Positions 32,544-42,209 are shown, counted from the stretch's first letter. The stretch: 64,000 nucleotides of DNA from Parapedobacter sp042666505 (GCF_042666505.1 NZ_JBHTDN010000001.1:1302001-1366000); one strand, 5' to 3'. Numbers and translations are program-made. Notes: generated by a model from the sequence alone, not told the origin.

Positions 32544-33392
32544 ATGAGACACCTATTGCACAAAATAGTCTCCGACATACAGAAACAGGAGCAGAAATTA
32601 TCGGCAGAGGCTTCCGACTTTATGGACGAGGCTTATGAGATGACAATTTATCTGAAAGAACTTCTTAGTGACATTAAAGAAGATATTTTAAACGAGGGGT
32701 TCAAAACAATAGAAGACGAAATACTTTTCTTTAAACAGATAAAGCCTACCGTTCTTGGTAAACTCATCTATTACAACAAAGTATTCAGAATAGAGACTGC
32801 CTGTCCTGCAAGCAACGGAAACATCTATGAAAATTATTTTGCCATGCACCTACGTGAACTGAAACAGGAATACACGGAGCATGTCTGTAATTCCGATTTT
32901 TACCGCTACTATCGTTCCGGCAGAACAGACCGAGATGAACAATACTTTACACTTGGCAAAATCAACTGCTATGACGGGCTGAATAGCTTCGTGTTTGAAA
33001 TTGACACCAAATTTTCTACCTACTTTGATTATAAGGTTGCGAAAATCATCGCCAACGAATTAGTCTATAATTATCTTACGACAAAGTTAAGCCCCGAACA
33101 AAACCCCGATGTATTGCTACAACACGAGGAAACAAAAGACTTCTTTTGGACACTGACCAAAAACGCCCTCATAGAATTGATTTATGCACTATACGCCTGT
33201 GATGCTATTTCTCATGGGAAAATAGGCATCCGCAAAATCAGCATGGTATTTCAAATCCTGTTCCGTGTCTCACTGAACGATATACATAACAACTTCCACC
33301 GGATGAAGACCCGTGCAGGCTCACGGACATTGTTTTTGGACCAGCTCAAATACAGCTTAGAGGAATATATGGACAGGGAAGACAACCTATAA
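32544..33392 (+). CDS. rteC: RteC-domain regulatory protein
   Basis: A 282-residue RteC-family protein. In CTnDOT-type elements RteC activates the excision operon. The sequence shows the family's conserved blocks: LIYYNKVFRIE, FYRYYRSG, DYKVAKIIANELVYNYL and a C-terminal helical DNA-binding part (IRKISMVFQILFRVSLNDIH). A plus-strand intrinsic terminator follows its stop. The next gene is an excisionase-like HTH gene, as expected for a target. A second rteC copy lies at 37845-42506 on the other strand but is disrupted, so this is the only intact one in the window. Confidence 0.88.
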   Translation: MRHLLHKIVSDIQKQEQKLSAEASDFMDEAYEMTIYLKELLSDIKEDILNEGFKTIEDEILFFKQIKPTVLGKLIYYNKVFRIETACPASNGNIYENYFAMHLRELKQEYTEHVCNSDFYRYYRSGRTDRDEQYFTLGKINCYDGLNSFVFEIDTKFSTYFDYKVAKIIANELVYNYLTTKLSPEQNPDVLLQHEETKDFFWTLTKNALIELIYALYACDAISHGKIGIRKISMVFQILFRVSLNDIHNNFHRMKTRAGSRTLFLDQLKYSLEEYMDREDNL

Positions 33393-33417
33393 TTTTTTGT
33401 ATTCTATTACCATCAAC

Positions 33418-33450
33418 AAAGACAGCATCAATCGGCGCTGTCTTTTTTTT
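33418..33450 (+). terminator. Intrinsic terminator after rteC
   Basis: AAAGACAGC (33418-33426) and GCTGTCTTT (33437-33445) form a 9-bp stem with a 10-base loop, followed by a run of T to 33450. It separates rteC from the next gene. Confidence 0.85.
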
Positions 33451-33466
33451 GCCCGTTTGCCTATAT

Positions 33467-33589
33467 GTGTCTATCGGCAAATCCATTGATTTGGATGCCG
33501 AGCTATTGCTGAAAAGTGCGAAAAGCCCCTAAAAACAGCATTTTACTTGAACTGAAAAAAAATGAAAAAAGTGCCTTTTTGATAGACAC
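33467..33589. promoter_or_regulatory. Possible regulatory repeats before the excisionase-like gene
   Basis: GTGTCTATC (33467-33475) recurs inverted as GATAGACAC (33581-33589). Just inside the first arm, CAAATC and GATTTG (33478-33483 and 33488-33493) form a short palindrome. RteC of CTnDOT binds inverted half-sites before its target excision operon, so these are candidates; the 105-base spacing of the larger pair is unusual. Confidence 0.3.
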
Positions 33590-33658
33590 GTATCGGACGA
33601 CAGCCTGCGCCAATCGCTCCAATTTTGTGGTGTTAGAAATCATTAAAAAGAAATTATT

Positions 33659-33994
33659 ATGAACATCGACAGAATGGAATTTATCGCATGGATGCAACGT
33701 ATCATGGAACGCTTTGATATTTTGAAAGAGTACGTTTTAAACATCAAGAAAGAACGCCACAGCATAGACGGCGAGGAATTATTGGACAACCAAGACCTGC
33801 TCCTAATGCTGAAAATCAGTCACCGTTCTTTGCAACGTTACCGCTCCACAGGTAAGCTACCGTATTACACCATTAGCGGAAAACTTTACTACAAGCTATC
33901 GGATGTACACCAGTTCATCAGGGAGAGTTTCAAAGCCCCCATAAGACGTACCAAAGAAAATCCGAGACAAACACCGCCGTCTAAGGGCGGGTAA
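33659..33994 (+). CDS. Excisionase-like helix-turn-helix protein (MerR/HTH_17 type)
   Basis: A 111-residue basic protein. The N-terminal helix (MDRMEF-like, FIAWMQRIMERFDILKEYVL) is followed by a winged HTH of the excisionase type: DNQDLLLMLKISHRSLQRYR then STGKLPYYTISGKLYYK. Such proteins (Xis2d-like) sit upstream of topB in Bacteroidota ICEs and bend DNA for excision. It lies between rteC and the DUF4099/DUF3945 gene. The C-terminus is Pro/Arg-rich. Confidence 0.8.
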   Translation: MNIDRMEFIAWMQRIMERFDILKEYVLNIKKERHSIDGEELLDNQDLLLMLKISHRSLQRYRSTGKLPYYTISGKLYYKLSDVHQFIRESFKAPIRRTKENPRQTPPSKGG

Positions 33995-34054
33995 ACAGGT
34001 TGTGTATCTACATGGGTTACTTTCGGAGAGTGTAAACTTTAAATAATCAATATC

Positions 34055-35497
34055 ATGAGCGAACAGACAAATGAAAATCCACAGCAATATCCCGAACAGC
34101 TTTCGGACGTGCTGTTGGTAATGGACAAGGAAAAAAAGAAAATCCAAGCAGTAACGGGTGTTGACGAAAACGGCAATCTGAAAACTGTTGATGCCACCAA
34201 GAAAAACCAAAGCCAATTTATGCGAGTGGACAGAGCCGGAGATTTGTTTACAAATTTCTTCTCCAACTTTTGGCGACAGCTTAAAGACCCGACCCATTTC
34301 TCATTTTTCAAAGTACCTGCAAAGGAAGCGGTCGAAACCGCCAAAGAAATGCAGAAACAGGTCGATGCCCCCACCAAAGAGGGCGAGGCTGTTATGGCAA
34401 AGCATGAGGTCAAAGAGCCAAAAGAGCAACAACAGGAAACCAAAAAAGATGTGGAAGCACCACAGGCGACACCGGAAACACAGCAAGCACAGGAGAAAAA
34501 CGAATACCGCTATAAGGCGGAAGATGTGGACTGGAATTATTTAGCGCAATTTGGGATAAACAAAGAGAGGCTTGAAAAAGACGGGCAATTGGATTTGCTG
34601 TTAAAGGGCTATAAGACCAATAAGGTATATCCCACAAGTGTCAATTTCGGTGCGGTTATAATGCGCTCGGATGCAAGGCTCGGTTTCCAAGACGGTGAAG
34701 TCGGAAAACCTGTACTTATGATGTACGGTGTACGGCATGAACCCAACCTCAAAGCCCCTTTCTTTGGTCACGAGTTTACCAAAGAGGACAGGGAAAACCT
34801 GCTCAAAACCGGAAACATGGGGCGTGTGGTGGAATTGACCAACCGCAAGACAGGCGAAAAGATACCGTCCATTATCAGTATCGACCACCTAACGAATGAG
34901 GTTATCGCATTTCGGCAGGACAGGATAAAAGTACCCGATGAGATTAAGGGCGTAAAATTGACCGAAGACCAAAAACGGGATTTGAAAGATGGGAAAGCCA
35001 TTTATTTGGAGGGGTTGGATTTTAAGAACAGTACGAACAAAAATGCCCATGTACAGTTCAACGCCGACAAAAAATATACGGAGTTTCTTTTTGGTGATAA
35101 AGCCCCCAAACAGGCACAGGAAAACGACCCGAAAATGTTCCGCAACAAAGTGTTTTCGGATGAACAGTACAAGCAACTCACCGAGGGCAAGACGATTTAC
35201 GTTTCGGATTTCAAGGACGGAAAAGGAAACCCGTATAAAGGCTACGTTACGCTGAACAAAGAAACAGGGGATTATAACTTCAACTTTAAGAACCCCAATG
35301 CGCTGAAAAATAAGGCACAGCCTGCCGAGGCGCACAAAACACAGGTTGCTGTAAACTCCAACGGGAAAACCAACGAAGCAACCAAGCACATCAACGAGCC
35401 TCTGAAACCGGAGCAACAAAAGCCGAAAAATAACGCACAACAGCAACGGCAGAATGACCCCAACCGTCCGGCTAAATCCAAAGGGGTAAGAAGATAA
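34055..35497 (+). CDS. ICE-associated DUF4099/DUF3945 protein
   Basis: A 480-residue protein typical of Bacteroidota conjugative elements. After an N-terminal segment (EQLSDVLLVMDKEKKKIQAV) and a Glu/Gln/Lys-rich linker (about 90-145), it has a DUF4099-like block (DVDWNYLAQFGINKERLEKD, about 150-250). DUF3945-like units follow in the second half with repeated LTEDQKRDLKDGKAIYLEGL and YKQLTEGKTIYVSDFKDGKG patterns. The tail is low-complexity, Asn/Gln/Lys-rich and ends in a basic KSKGVRR. It is encoded directly before topB; its biochemical role is unknown. Confidence 0.85.
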   Translation: MSEQTNENPQQYPEQLSDVLLVMDKEKKKIQAVTGVDENGNLKTVDATKKNQSQFMRVDRAGDLFTNFFSNFWRQLKDPTHFSFFKVPAKEAVETAKEMQKQVDAPTKEGEAVMAKHEVKEPKEQQQETKKDVEAPQATPETQQAQEKNEYRYKAEDVDWNYLAQFGINKERLEKDGQLDLLLKGYKTNKVYPTSVNFGAVIMRSDARLGFQDGEVGKPVLMMYGVRHEPNLKAPFFGHEFTKEDRENLLKTGNMGRVVELTNRKTGEKIPSIISIDHLTNEVIAFRQDRIKVPDEIKGVKLTEDQKRDLKDGKAIYLEGLDFKNSTNKNAHVQFNADKKYTEFLFGDKAPKQAQENDPKMFRNKVFSDEQYKQLTEGKTIYVSDFKDGKGNPYKGYVTLNKETGDYNFNFKNPNALKNKAQPAEAHKTQVAVNSNGKTNEATKHINEPLKPEQQKPKNNAQQQRQNDPNRPAKSKGVRR

Positions 35498-35525
35498 TAC
35501 CATCAAAAACATTTTCTTTGGAAAT

Positions 35526-35548
35526 CCCCTCTCACAGAATACGAGGGG
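35526..35548. repeat. Hairpin between the DUF3945 gene and topB
   Basis: CCCCTC (35526-35531) and GAGGGG (35543-35548) form a 6-bp stem, extendable by GAAA/TTTC around one bulged T. It lies about 50 bases before topB. No strong T-run follows, so it may be a weak terminator or an RNA processing site. Confidence 0.5.
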
Positions 35549-35598
35549 TTTCTCAAAGAGAAATGCTCACCACATAATCCATTAAAATAGATAACATT

Positions 35599-37683
35599 AT
35601 GAAAGCAATCATTGCAGAAAAGCCAAGTGTGGCGAGGGAAATAGCTACCCTGTTGGGAGCGACCGAAAAACGGGATGGCTACCTCACAGGGAACGGCTAT
35701 GAAGTTACGTGGGCATTAGGTCATTTGGTCGGACTGGCGATGCCCGAAGATTACGGGGTGTCGGTCTTCCAAAGGGAAGCCCTGCCCATATTGCCCGACC
35801 CTTTTATACTTACGGTACGCAAGATAAAAAAGGAAAAAAGCTATGTTCCCGATAGCGGAGCGTTAAAACAGTTGAAGATTATCGAACAGGTCATCGGCAG
35901 TTGCGACAGTATTATCGTGGCCACTGATGCCGGACGTGAGGGTGAACTCATCTTTAGGTACATCTATGAATACCTAAAATGCCGGAAACCCTTTGAACGT
36001 CTATGGATAAGCTCACTTACGGAAAAGGCGATTAAACAGGGTTTTGACAACTTAAAAGCCGGAAGCGAATTTGACGGGCTGTACCGTGCCGGACAAGTAC
36101 GAAGCAAAGCCGACTGGCTTGTCGGTATCAATGCCTCGCAGGCGTTGAGTATTTCGGCAGGGCGTGGCGTCTACTCGCTTGGTAGAGTACAAACGCCTAC
36201 GCTTGCCCTTATCTGCAAACGGTATTTGGAAAATAAAGACTTTACCGTCAAGAAATACTTTCAAATCCAGTTGGAACACCGAAAAGAATTTACAGACTTT
36301 AAGAGCCTTTCCAAGACCAAATGGGATGACAGGAAACTTGCTGACGATACGCTGAAATCCATTCAGCGTATCGGAACAGCAACCGTTACGGCGGTGGAAA
36401 CCAAAACGGTTTCGGAGCAACCGCCTTTGCTGTTCGACCTAACGGGATTGCAGAAAGAAGCGAACAAAAGGGCTTTCTATACTGCCGAGGAAACATTGAA
36501 CATTGCCCAAAGCCTGTATGAAAAGAAATTTATCACCTACCCCCGTACAGGGAGCAAGTATATCCCCGAAGATATGTGGTCGGAAATCCCTGCACTGGTA
36601 AGGAATTTGGAAGCACGGGCTTCCTGCAAAAAGGCTGTTGGAAAAGTAAAATGGGGGCGTTTCAATAAACGCATCGTGAATGACGTAAAGGTCATAGACC
36701 ACCACGGTCTGCTGACTACCGAAAAAATCCCGTCTAAATTAACGGCACACGAAAATGTTATCTATGATATGATTGCGCACCGCCTGTTGGAAGCCCTTTC
36801 ACTTGCCTGTACCAAAAAAATAACCGACATCGGATTGCAGGCTTTTCACTATGATTTTACATTGAAAGGGTGTAAAATCATCGAAGCCGGCTGGCGTGGC
36901 ATCAAAGAAAAATTTACTGATGAGGACAGCGAGCCTGTGCAGGAACTGCCGGAATTAAAGGTTGGCGATGAGCTGAAAATCAAAGAGGCATCCGTACTGG
37001 AAAAGAAAACCAAACCGCCGGTGCTTTACACTGAGGCAGGTCTGTTGTCCGCAATGGAAAATGCCGGAAAAGAGATAGACGACGAGGACGAACGGAAAGC
37101 CCTAAAAGACATCGGTATCGGTACACCTGCCACAAGAGCCTCCATTATAGAAACGCTTTTTAAAAGGGATTACATTCGGCGTGAAAAGAAATCCCTTATC
37201 CCTACCGATAAGGGATTGCAGGTTTACAGGGCAGTAAAGGACAAAAAGATTGCCGATGTAGCCATGACCGCCGAATGGGAAATGGCATTGCAGAAAATCG
37301 AAAACAACGAAGCGGATGCAGGTGCTTTTCAGCGTGTAATGGAAGCCTATGCAACTTCCATTACACGGGAACTTTTGGACACGGGAATTGCCCATGAAAA
37401 GCAACCCGAACTGACCTGCCCCAAATGCAAGAGCCGTCAGCTATTGGTTTGGAACAAGGTTGTAAAATGCCCCGATGAGGCTTGCAACTGGCTTCAATTC
37501 CGTACCGTGTGCGGAGTGCCGTTGAGCCTTGCCGATATAGAAAGCCTTGTGACCAAAGGAAAGACCAACCTTATCAAAGGCATGAAAAGCAATTCGGGCA
37601 AGAAATTCAATGCCTATATCGTCATGAACAATAACGCCGAAACCTCCTTTGAGTTTGACAACAGGAAACCAAAAAGGAAATAA
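35599..37683 (+). CDS. topB: DNA topoisomerase III of the ICE
   Basis: A type IA topoisomerase of 694 residues. The TOPRIM domain opens KAIIAEKPSVAREIATLLGA and contains the acidic motif ATDAGREGELIFRYI. The catalytic tyrosine is in FITYPRTGSKYI (about 314). The C-terminus carries a zinc-ribbon pair (LTCPKCKSRQ and VKCPDEACNW) and a basic tail. In CTnDOT-like elements the equivalent gene (exc) takes part in excision. It follows the DUF3945 gene by about 100 bases and is convergent with the disrupted second rteC. Confidence 0.95.
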   Translation: MKAIIAEKPSVAREIATLLGATEKRDGYLTGNGYEVTWALGHLVGLAMPEDYGVSVFQREALPILPDPFILTVRKIKKEKSYVPDSGALKQLKIIEQVIGSCDSIIVATDAGREGELIFRYIYEYLKCRKPFERLWISSLTEKAIKQGFDNLKAGSEFDGLYRAGQVRSKADWLVGINASQALSISAGRGVYSLGRVQTPTLALICKRYLENKDFTVKKYFQIQLEHRKEFTDFKSLSKTKWDDRKLADDTLKSIQRIGTATVTAVETKTVSEQPPLLFDLTGLQKEANKRAFYTAEETLNIAQSLYEKKFITYPRTGSKYIPEDMWSEIPALVRNLEARASCKKAVGKVKWGRFNKRIVNDVKVIDHHGLLTTEKIPSKLTAHENVIYDMIAHRLLEALSLACTKKITDIGLQAFHYDFTLKGCKIIEAGWRGIKEKFTDEDSEPVQELPELKVGDELKIKEASVLEKKTKPPVLYTEAGLLSAMENAGKEIDDEDERKALKDIGIGTPATRASIIETLFKRDYIRREKKSLIPTDKGLQVYRAVKDKKIADVAMTAEWEMALQKIENNEADAGAFQRVMEAYATSITRELLDTGIAHEKQPELTCPKCKSRQLLVWNKVVKCPDEACNWLQFRTVCGVPLSLADIESLVTKGKTNLIKGMKSNSGKKFNAYIVMNNNAETSFEFDNRKPKRK

Positions 37684-37709
37684 ATGTTTTGTTTTCTGGA
37701 CGGCGTACA

Positions 37710-37784
37710 GCGTGAGGGATAGAAGCGACATCCTTTTGTGGTCCTCGCAGATCCGCAAAAGATACAGCGGATAGCCCGACCCGT
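37710..37784 (+). ncRNA. Candidate structured intergenic RNA motif
   Basis: After the topB stop the sequence reads GCGTGAGGGATAGAAGCG, a hairpin with arms CTTTTGTGG (37733-37741) and CCGCAAAAG (37753-37761), then ACAGCGGATAGCCCGACCC. I remember this flank-hairpin-flank arrangement as a recurrent intergenic motif in Bacteroidota genomes, possibly in Rfam, but I cannot confirm a name. The strand is assigned from the reading direction of the conserved flanks. Confidence 0.45.
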
Positions 37785-37829
37785 CTGCATTTTTTCGATA
37801 GTCTGGACATGGGGGTAAAATGCAGACGG
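37781..37829. repeat. 13-bp perfect inverted repeat between topB and the second rteC
   Basis: CCGTCTGCATTTT (37781-37793) and AAAATGCAGACGG (37817-37829) are exact inverted copies with a 23-base spacer. It lies between convergent genes, so it could be a shared terminator, but the spacer is long and no T-run follows; a recombination or nicking site is also possible. Confidence 0.65.
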
Positions 37830-38351
37830 TGGCACGCCCAAATCCTACTTTTCGTCCTGCTCGTCCATTTTCTTGATGAGTTCCTCACGAAGCGCATCAA
37901 GGAATTTAGTACGGTTCATCTTCCGGTTTCTCAATTCCAAGTAAGTCTGATAGAAATTGCCTAAGTCAATGCCAAAGGCACTTTCAAAGTATTGGGCAAC
38001 TTCCCTTATATCGTTGTTTCCGTTGTCAAACACATTTTGGTAATGCAGGGCATAAATCAGTTCTATCAATGCCACTTTGCTACCCGTCCATTTCAGCTTC
38101 TTTTGGGCTTTCGATTTATTTTTTTTGAATTTGTTATACAACTGGTCTTCGATGTAGACCTGTATCAAATCGTTGGCAATTATCTTTGCGACCTTGTAAT
38201 CGTGAGAGGATGAAAAGGACTGGTCGGACTGGAAATAATAAGTGTCCAACCACAGCTTAATATCATGCTTGCTCCGAACGAAATATTTCTCGTCAAGGAA
38301 CGAATTATTGCTACGGTAATACTTATAAAAATCGAGGTTGTTGTCAAAGAA

Positions 38352-39699
38352 GAGAGTGTAACTTAAACTGTGTCACTGGATAAACGGATAAAAAACAATA
38401 GATTCGTAAATCCGAGTGACAAATGAAAGAGAAAGAACCATTTGACTTTGAGCGCTTCAAACAGGAAGCGATGGAAGGGTTGTACGCCGGCAAGAAGGCT
38501 GGAGGCACGGACGGCGTTTTCGCACCACTGATGAAACATCTGCTGGAATCGATGCTGGAGGGCGAGCTGAATAACCACCTGGAGGAGGAAAAAGCCTCAG
38601 GTCAGCCCAACCGCCGCAACGGCAAGAGCAGAAAAACAGTCAGGAGCATGAGCGGCGGCAGCTTCGAACTGGAGACGGGCCGTGACCGTGAAGGCTCCTT
38701 TGAGCCGAAGATCGTTCCCAAGCGGCAGCTGATCATCACCGAGGAGCTGGAAGGCAATGTGCTGAGCATGTATGCCAGAGGGATGGGTACACGTGCCATC
38801 AGCGATTACATCCGCGAGATGTATGCCATGGAGATTTCGGCCACGGAAATATCGCGTATCACCGATGCGGTACTTCCGCAGGTCACCGAATGGCGCAACC
38901 GCCCGCTGGATGCGGTATACCCTTTTGTATTCCTGGACTGTATGCATTATAAAATCCGCCACAACGGGACGGTGGAGACCCGTGCGATCTATAATATCCT
39001 TGGGGTGGATACCGATGGCCGCAAGGACCTGATTGGCCTGTATCTGTCGGAAACCGAAGGGGCCAAGTTCTGGCTTTCGGTGCTGACCGACCTGAAACAG
39101 CGCGGTGTGGAGGACATCCTGATTGCCTGCATCGATGGCCTGAAAGGATTCCCGGAGGCCATCGCGTCGGTTTTCCCGCAGACCCGTGTGCAGCTATGCA
39201 TCGTGCACCAGATCCGCAGCAGCATGAAATACGTGCCGGACAAAGAGAAGAAAGCCGTTATGGCCGACCTCAAGCCGGTCTATAAAGCGGTCAACACCGA
39301 GCAGGGCTATGAACGACTGCTGGAATTCGAGGAGAAATGGGGGAAGAAATACCCGCTTACGGCCAAATCCTGGCTCCATAACTGGGACAACCTCTCCACG
39401 TTTTTCGAGTACGATCAGGATGTCCGCAGGGTGATCTACACCACCAACCCCATCGAAGGGATGCACCGGCAGGTGCGCAAAATAACCAAGACTAAGGGAG
39501 CCTTTACATCCGAGCAGGCACTCCTGAAGCTGATGTATCTGGTAATACGGGAGATTACCAAGAAATGGACGATGCCAATCCATAATTGGGGCTTGACCAT
39601 TTCGCAACTCTATATTAAATTTGGTGACAGACTAAGGCTGGGACGTGATAGCTTTTAGGAATAGGTTGATCCGGATGACACAGTTCGCGTTACACTACC
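38352..39699 (+). mobile_element. IS256-family insertion sequence, 1348 bp
   Basis: The ends are imperfect inverted repeats: GAGAGTGTAACTTAAACTGT at the left and, reverse-complemented, GGTAGTGTAACGCGAACTGT at the right. An exact 8-bp target duplication TCAAAGAA flanks it (38344-38351 and 39700-39707). It contains one transposase gene and is visibly more G+C-rich than the rteC gene it interrupts, so it came from a different genomic background. Confidence 0.95.
38423..39658 (+). CDS. IS256-family (mutator-type) transposase
   Basis: A 411-residue DDE transposase. Acidic residues are seen in VFLDCMHYKI (first Asp), IACIDGLKGFP (second Asp) and the glutamate region around LEFEEKWGKKYP, together with the IS256 CIVHQIR motif. 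The length is normal for the family and the frame is intact from ATG at 38423, so it is probably functional. It lies wholly inside the IS at 38352-39699. Confidence 0.95.
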   Translation: MKEKEPFDFERFKQEAMEGLYAGKKAGGTDGVFAPLMKHLLESMLEGELNNHLEEEKASGQPNRRNGKSRKTVRSMSGGSFELETGRDREGSFEPKIVPKRQLIITEELEGNVLSMYARGMGTRAISDYIREMYAMEISATEISRITDAVLPQVTEWRNRPLDAVYPFVFLDCMHYKIRHNGTVETRAIYNILGVDTDGRKDLIGLYLSETEGAKFWLSVLTDLKQRGVEDILIACIDGLKGFPEAIASVFPQTRVQLCIVHQIRSSMKYVPDKEKKAVMADLKPVYKAVNTEQGYERLLEFEEKWGKKYPLTAKSWLHNWDNLSTFFEYDQDVRRVIYTTNPIEGMHRQVRKITKTKGAFTSEQALLKLMYLVIREITKKWTMPIHNWGLTISQLYIKFGDRLRLGRDSF

Positions 39700-39901
39700 T
39701 CAAAGAACCTTTTTAGCTTTTTCAGTTCTTTGTTGAGGTATTTCCTTATGGGCTTTGCACCATAGGGTTTCTTTGTCTCGATTTTGTAAACGGCGTTGTA
39801 GTTGTTAATTATCACCTAAACACCGCCACCGATTCTCAATAAAATGCCGCCACCAAAGCGGTTAAGGATTAACTTGTCTGGGGAATCATAACCCCGGCAT
39901 T

Positions 39902-41344
39902 ATGTACAAAGTGGCGATGTATCATACAATAAAAACACTATTGGCACAGGGCAGGTCGCAGCGTGAGATCGCCAGGGACCTGGGGATGTGCCGCAAGACG
40001 GTGTCCCGGATAGCCAGGGCGCTGTCCGGGGGCATGGAGGGTCCCGGCGAGCAGGTGCGGGCAAAGGTGCTTGACGATTACGAAGAAGAGATATCCACGT
40101 ACCATGGATCGGGCCTGAGCGCGGTTCTTATCCACCGGAAGCTGGTTGAGAAGCACGGCGTGGATGTATCCTACCCAAGCGTTGCACGGAGTGTGGAACG
40201 GCTGAAAAAGCGGGAGGTTTATGTCCCGCTTCACAGCCCGCCGGGCGGGGAATGCCAGGTTGACTTCGGCTACCTCGGCCGGTTCCGGCGCAACGGCCGT
40301 GCGGTCAAGGTATGGGTATTCGCCATGGTGCTGTCGCACAGCCGGTATTCGTATTACCGCGTGGTGACCACCCAGCGGGTCACCGAGTTCCTGGACTGCC
40401 ATATCAAGGCTTTCGAGTATTTCGGGGGCGTTCCCAGGACAGTCAAGCTTGACAACCTGAAATCGGGAGTGACAACGCCGGACCTTTACGAACCGCTCCT
40501 GCAGGAACAGTACTCGTCTTTCCTGGCTTATTACGGCTGTGCGGGCATCGCCTGCCGTCCTGAACGCCCGCAGGACAAGGGCAAGGTCGAGTCGGCCATC
40601 AAATACGTGAAGAACAACTTCCTGAAGGGCTTCGAAGGGGAAGGCTACGGGGAACTGGTATGTGCGCTCCGGGTCTGGAACGAAGAGATCTGCAACAAGC
40701 GTGTCCACGGCACCACGCGGCGGGTTCCGGCATCGGCTTTCCACTCGGTGGAGCGGGAGGCGCTGGGAGCGCTGCCGTCCCACCGCTACCAGATCAGCGA
40801 GGTCACCGGGCGGCGGGTCACCAGGATGGCCCACGTCACCTACCGGCACAACTATTACTCGGTACCGGCGCGCTACGCCGGGCTGCAGGTAAGGCTGGAA
40901 AGCAACGGGACGCTGCTGCGCATCTACCATGAGCGCGCCCAGATCGCCACGCACAGCATCTCCCATGAGATCGGGCTGTACGTATCGATGCAGGAACACC
41001 GGCCGGAGGGCAAGCGGATGGTCTTCCGGGAGGAATACCAGCGCCGCATGGCCGCCATAGGCCCCCATGCGGTACGGATGTTCTCGGCGCTGCTGGAGCA
41101 GGTGCCCACGCATTGGACACCCATGACGCGGGGGATACTCAGCCTGCGCAAGCGGTTCAGCGATGAGGCCATCGACGCCTCGTGCCGGCGCGCCCTGCAT
41201 TACGGGGCCATCGGTTACCAGCAGGTGAAAAGGATCTGCGAGGGCGGCCTGTACCGCCAGCGGGAAGACACCCTGCCCCGGCCGGACTATTCCCAGGAGT
41301 ACGGCCATGAGCTGGGCATGTACGACAGGATCACCCAGGGATGA
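39902..41344 (+). CDS. istA: IS21-family transposase IstA
   Basis: A 480-residue DDE transposase. An N-terminal helix-turn-helix (RSQREIARDLGMCRKTVSRI) recognises the IS ends. The catalytic acids are in ECQVDFGYLG, VKLDNLKSGV and DKGKVESAIK. The C-terminal part is beta-rich as in other IstA proteins. The frame is intact. istB follows 31 bases after the stop. The high G+C of this gene creates a long antisense open frame that is not a gene. Confidence 0.95.
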   Translation: MYKVAMYHTIKTLLAQGRSQREIARDLGMCRKTVSRIARALSGGMEGPGEQVRAKVLDDYEEEISTYHGSGLSAVLIHRKLVEKHGVDVSYPSVARSVERLKKREVYVPLHSPPGGECQVDFGYLGRFRRNGRAVKVWVFAMVLSHSRYSYYRVVTTQRVTEFLDCHIKAFEYFGGVPRTVKLDNLKSGVTTPDLYEPLLQEQYSSFLAYYGCAGIACRPERPQDKGKVESAIKYVKNNFLKGFEGEGYGELVCALRVWNEEICNKRVHGTTRRVPASAFHSVEREALGALPSHRYQISEVTGRRVTRMAHVTYRHNYYSVPARYAGLQVRLESNGTLLRIYHERAQIATHSISHEIGLYVSMQEHRPEGKRMVFREEYQRRMAAIGPHAVRMFSALLEQVPTHWTPMTRGILSLRKRFSDEAIDASCRRALHYGAIGYQQVKRICEGGLYRQREDTLPRPDYSQEYGHELGMYDRITQG

Positions 41345-41375
41345 ACGGGAACACTAACAATCACTGACAGATAAA

Positions 41376-42209
41376 ATGGAAACACTCAAATCACAGTTAC
41401 GCGCCCTGAAAATGCCTGCCATGGCAGAGGGGCTGGAGATGCGCAACAGGCATGCGCTGGCCAACCAGACCACCTATCTGGAGTTCCTGGAACTCCTTGT
41501 GGAAGACGAATCGGCAAGCCGGCAGGCGAACGGTTACCGTTCAAGGCTGAAGGACTCCCGGCTGGACACCCAGAAAGTGCTCGATACCTACGACTTCACC
41601 TACCAGCCCCAGCTCGACAAAAGACAGGTCTACGAGCTTGCCTCATGCCGGTTCATCGAACAGCGGCACAACGCGGTATTCATGGGCAAGCCCGGCGTGG
41701 GCAAAACACATCTGGCGCATGCCATAGGGCTGGAAGCGGTGAAACGGGGCAAAAAGGTGCTCTTCGTGCACACCAACGAAATGGTTGACAGGCTGTATGC
41801 CTCACGGGCCGACGGCTCCTACCAGGCCACCATACAGCGCTACCTGAAACCGGACCTGCTCATACTGGACGAACTGGGGTTCAAGAAAATGCCGCAGAAC
41901 AGCATGGAAGACTTCTTTGAAATCATCCGCAGGCGTTACGAAACCGGATCGGTGGTCATCACCACCAACCGTAACTTCGAGGACTGGGGCGCACTCTTCG
42001 GGGACAGGGTCATCGCTTCGGCTATCATTGACCGGATCGTGCACCATGCGGTCATCGTGAAACTGACCGGATCAAGCTACCGCGTGAAGAACCTGATGGA
42101 GCTCCAGGGGCTCTTCGGAGAGGACGACGGCCAGCAACCCAAAAGGGGCCGGCCAAAGAAGGTGGTCACCGAAGAAACAGGGGGTGAAAACGAAGTTGCA
42201 AATGACTGA
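41376..42209 (+). CDS. istB: IS21-family helper ATPase IstB
   Basis: A 277-residue AAA+ protein that aids IstA in target choice. Walker A is GKPGVGKTHLAHA (about 104-116), Walker B LLILDELGF, sensor region VVITTNRNFEDWG, followed by ASAIIDRIVHHAVIVKL. It ends in a basic/acidic tail with RGRPKK. It starts with ATG at 41376 and is intact. A different IstB remnant lies at 61613-61741. Confidence 0.95.
   Translation: METLKSQLRALKMPAMAEGLEMRNRHALANQTTYLEFLELLVEDESASRQANGYRSRLKDSRLDTQKVLDTYDFTYQPQLDKRQVYELASCRFIEQRHNAVFMGKPGVGKTHLAHAIGLEAVKRGKKVLFVHTNEMVDRLYASRADGSYQATIQRYLKPDLLILDELGFKKMPQNSMEDFFEIIRRRYETGSVVITTNRNFEDWGALFGDRVIASAIIDRIVHHAVIVKLTGSSYRVKNLMELQGLFGEDDGQQPKRGRPKKVVTEETGGENEVAND

Noticed and set aside
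34889..35512. A 207-codon minus-strand frame inside the DUF3945 gene
   Set aside because: Antisense to a well-supported ICE gene; the product is a run of hydrophobic Phe/Leu/Val typical of shadow frames.
39938..41308. A 456-codon open frame on the minus strand across istA
   Set aside because: It lies wholly antisense to a clear IstA with DDE motifs; high G+C removes stop codons by chance and the product is rich in Pro/Arg with no recognisable domain.
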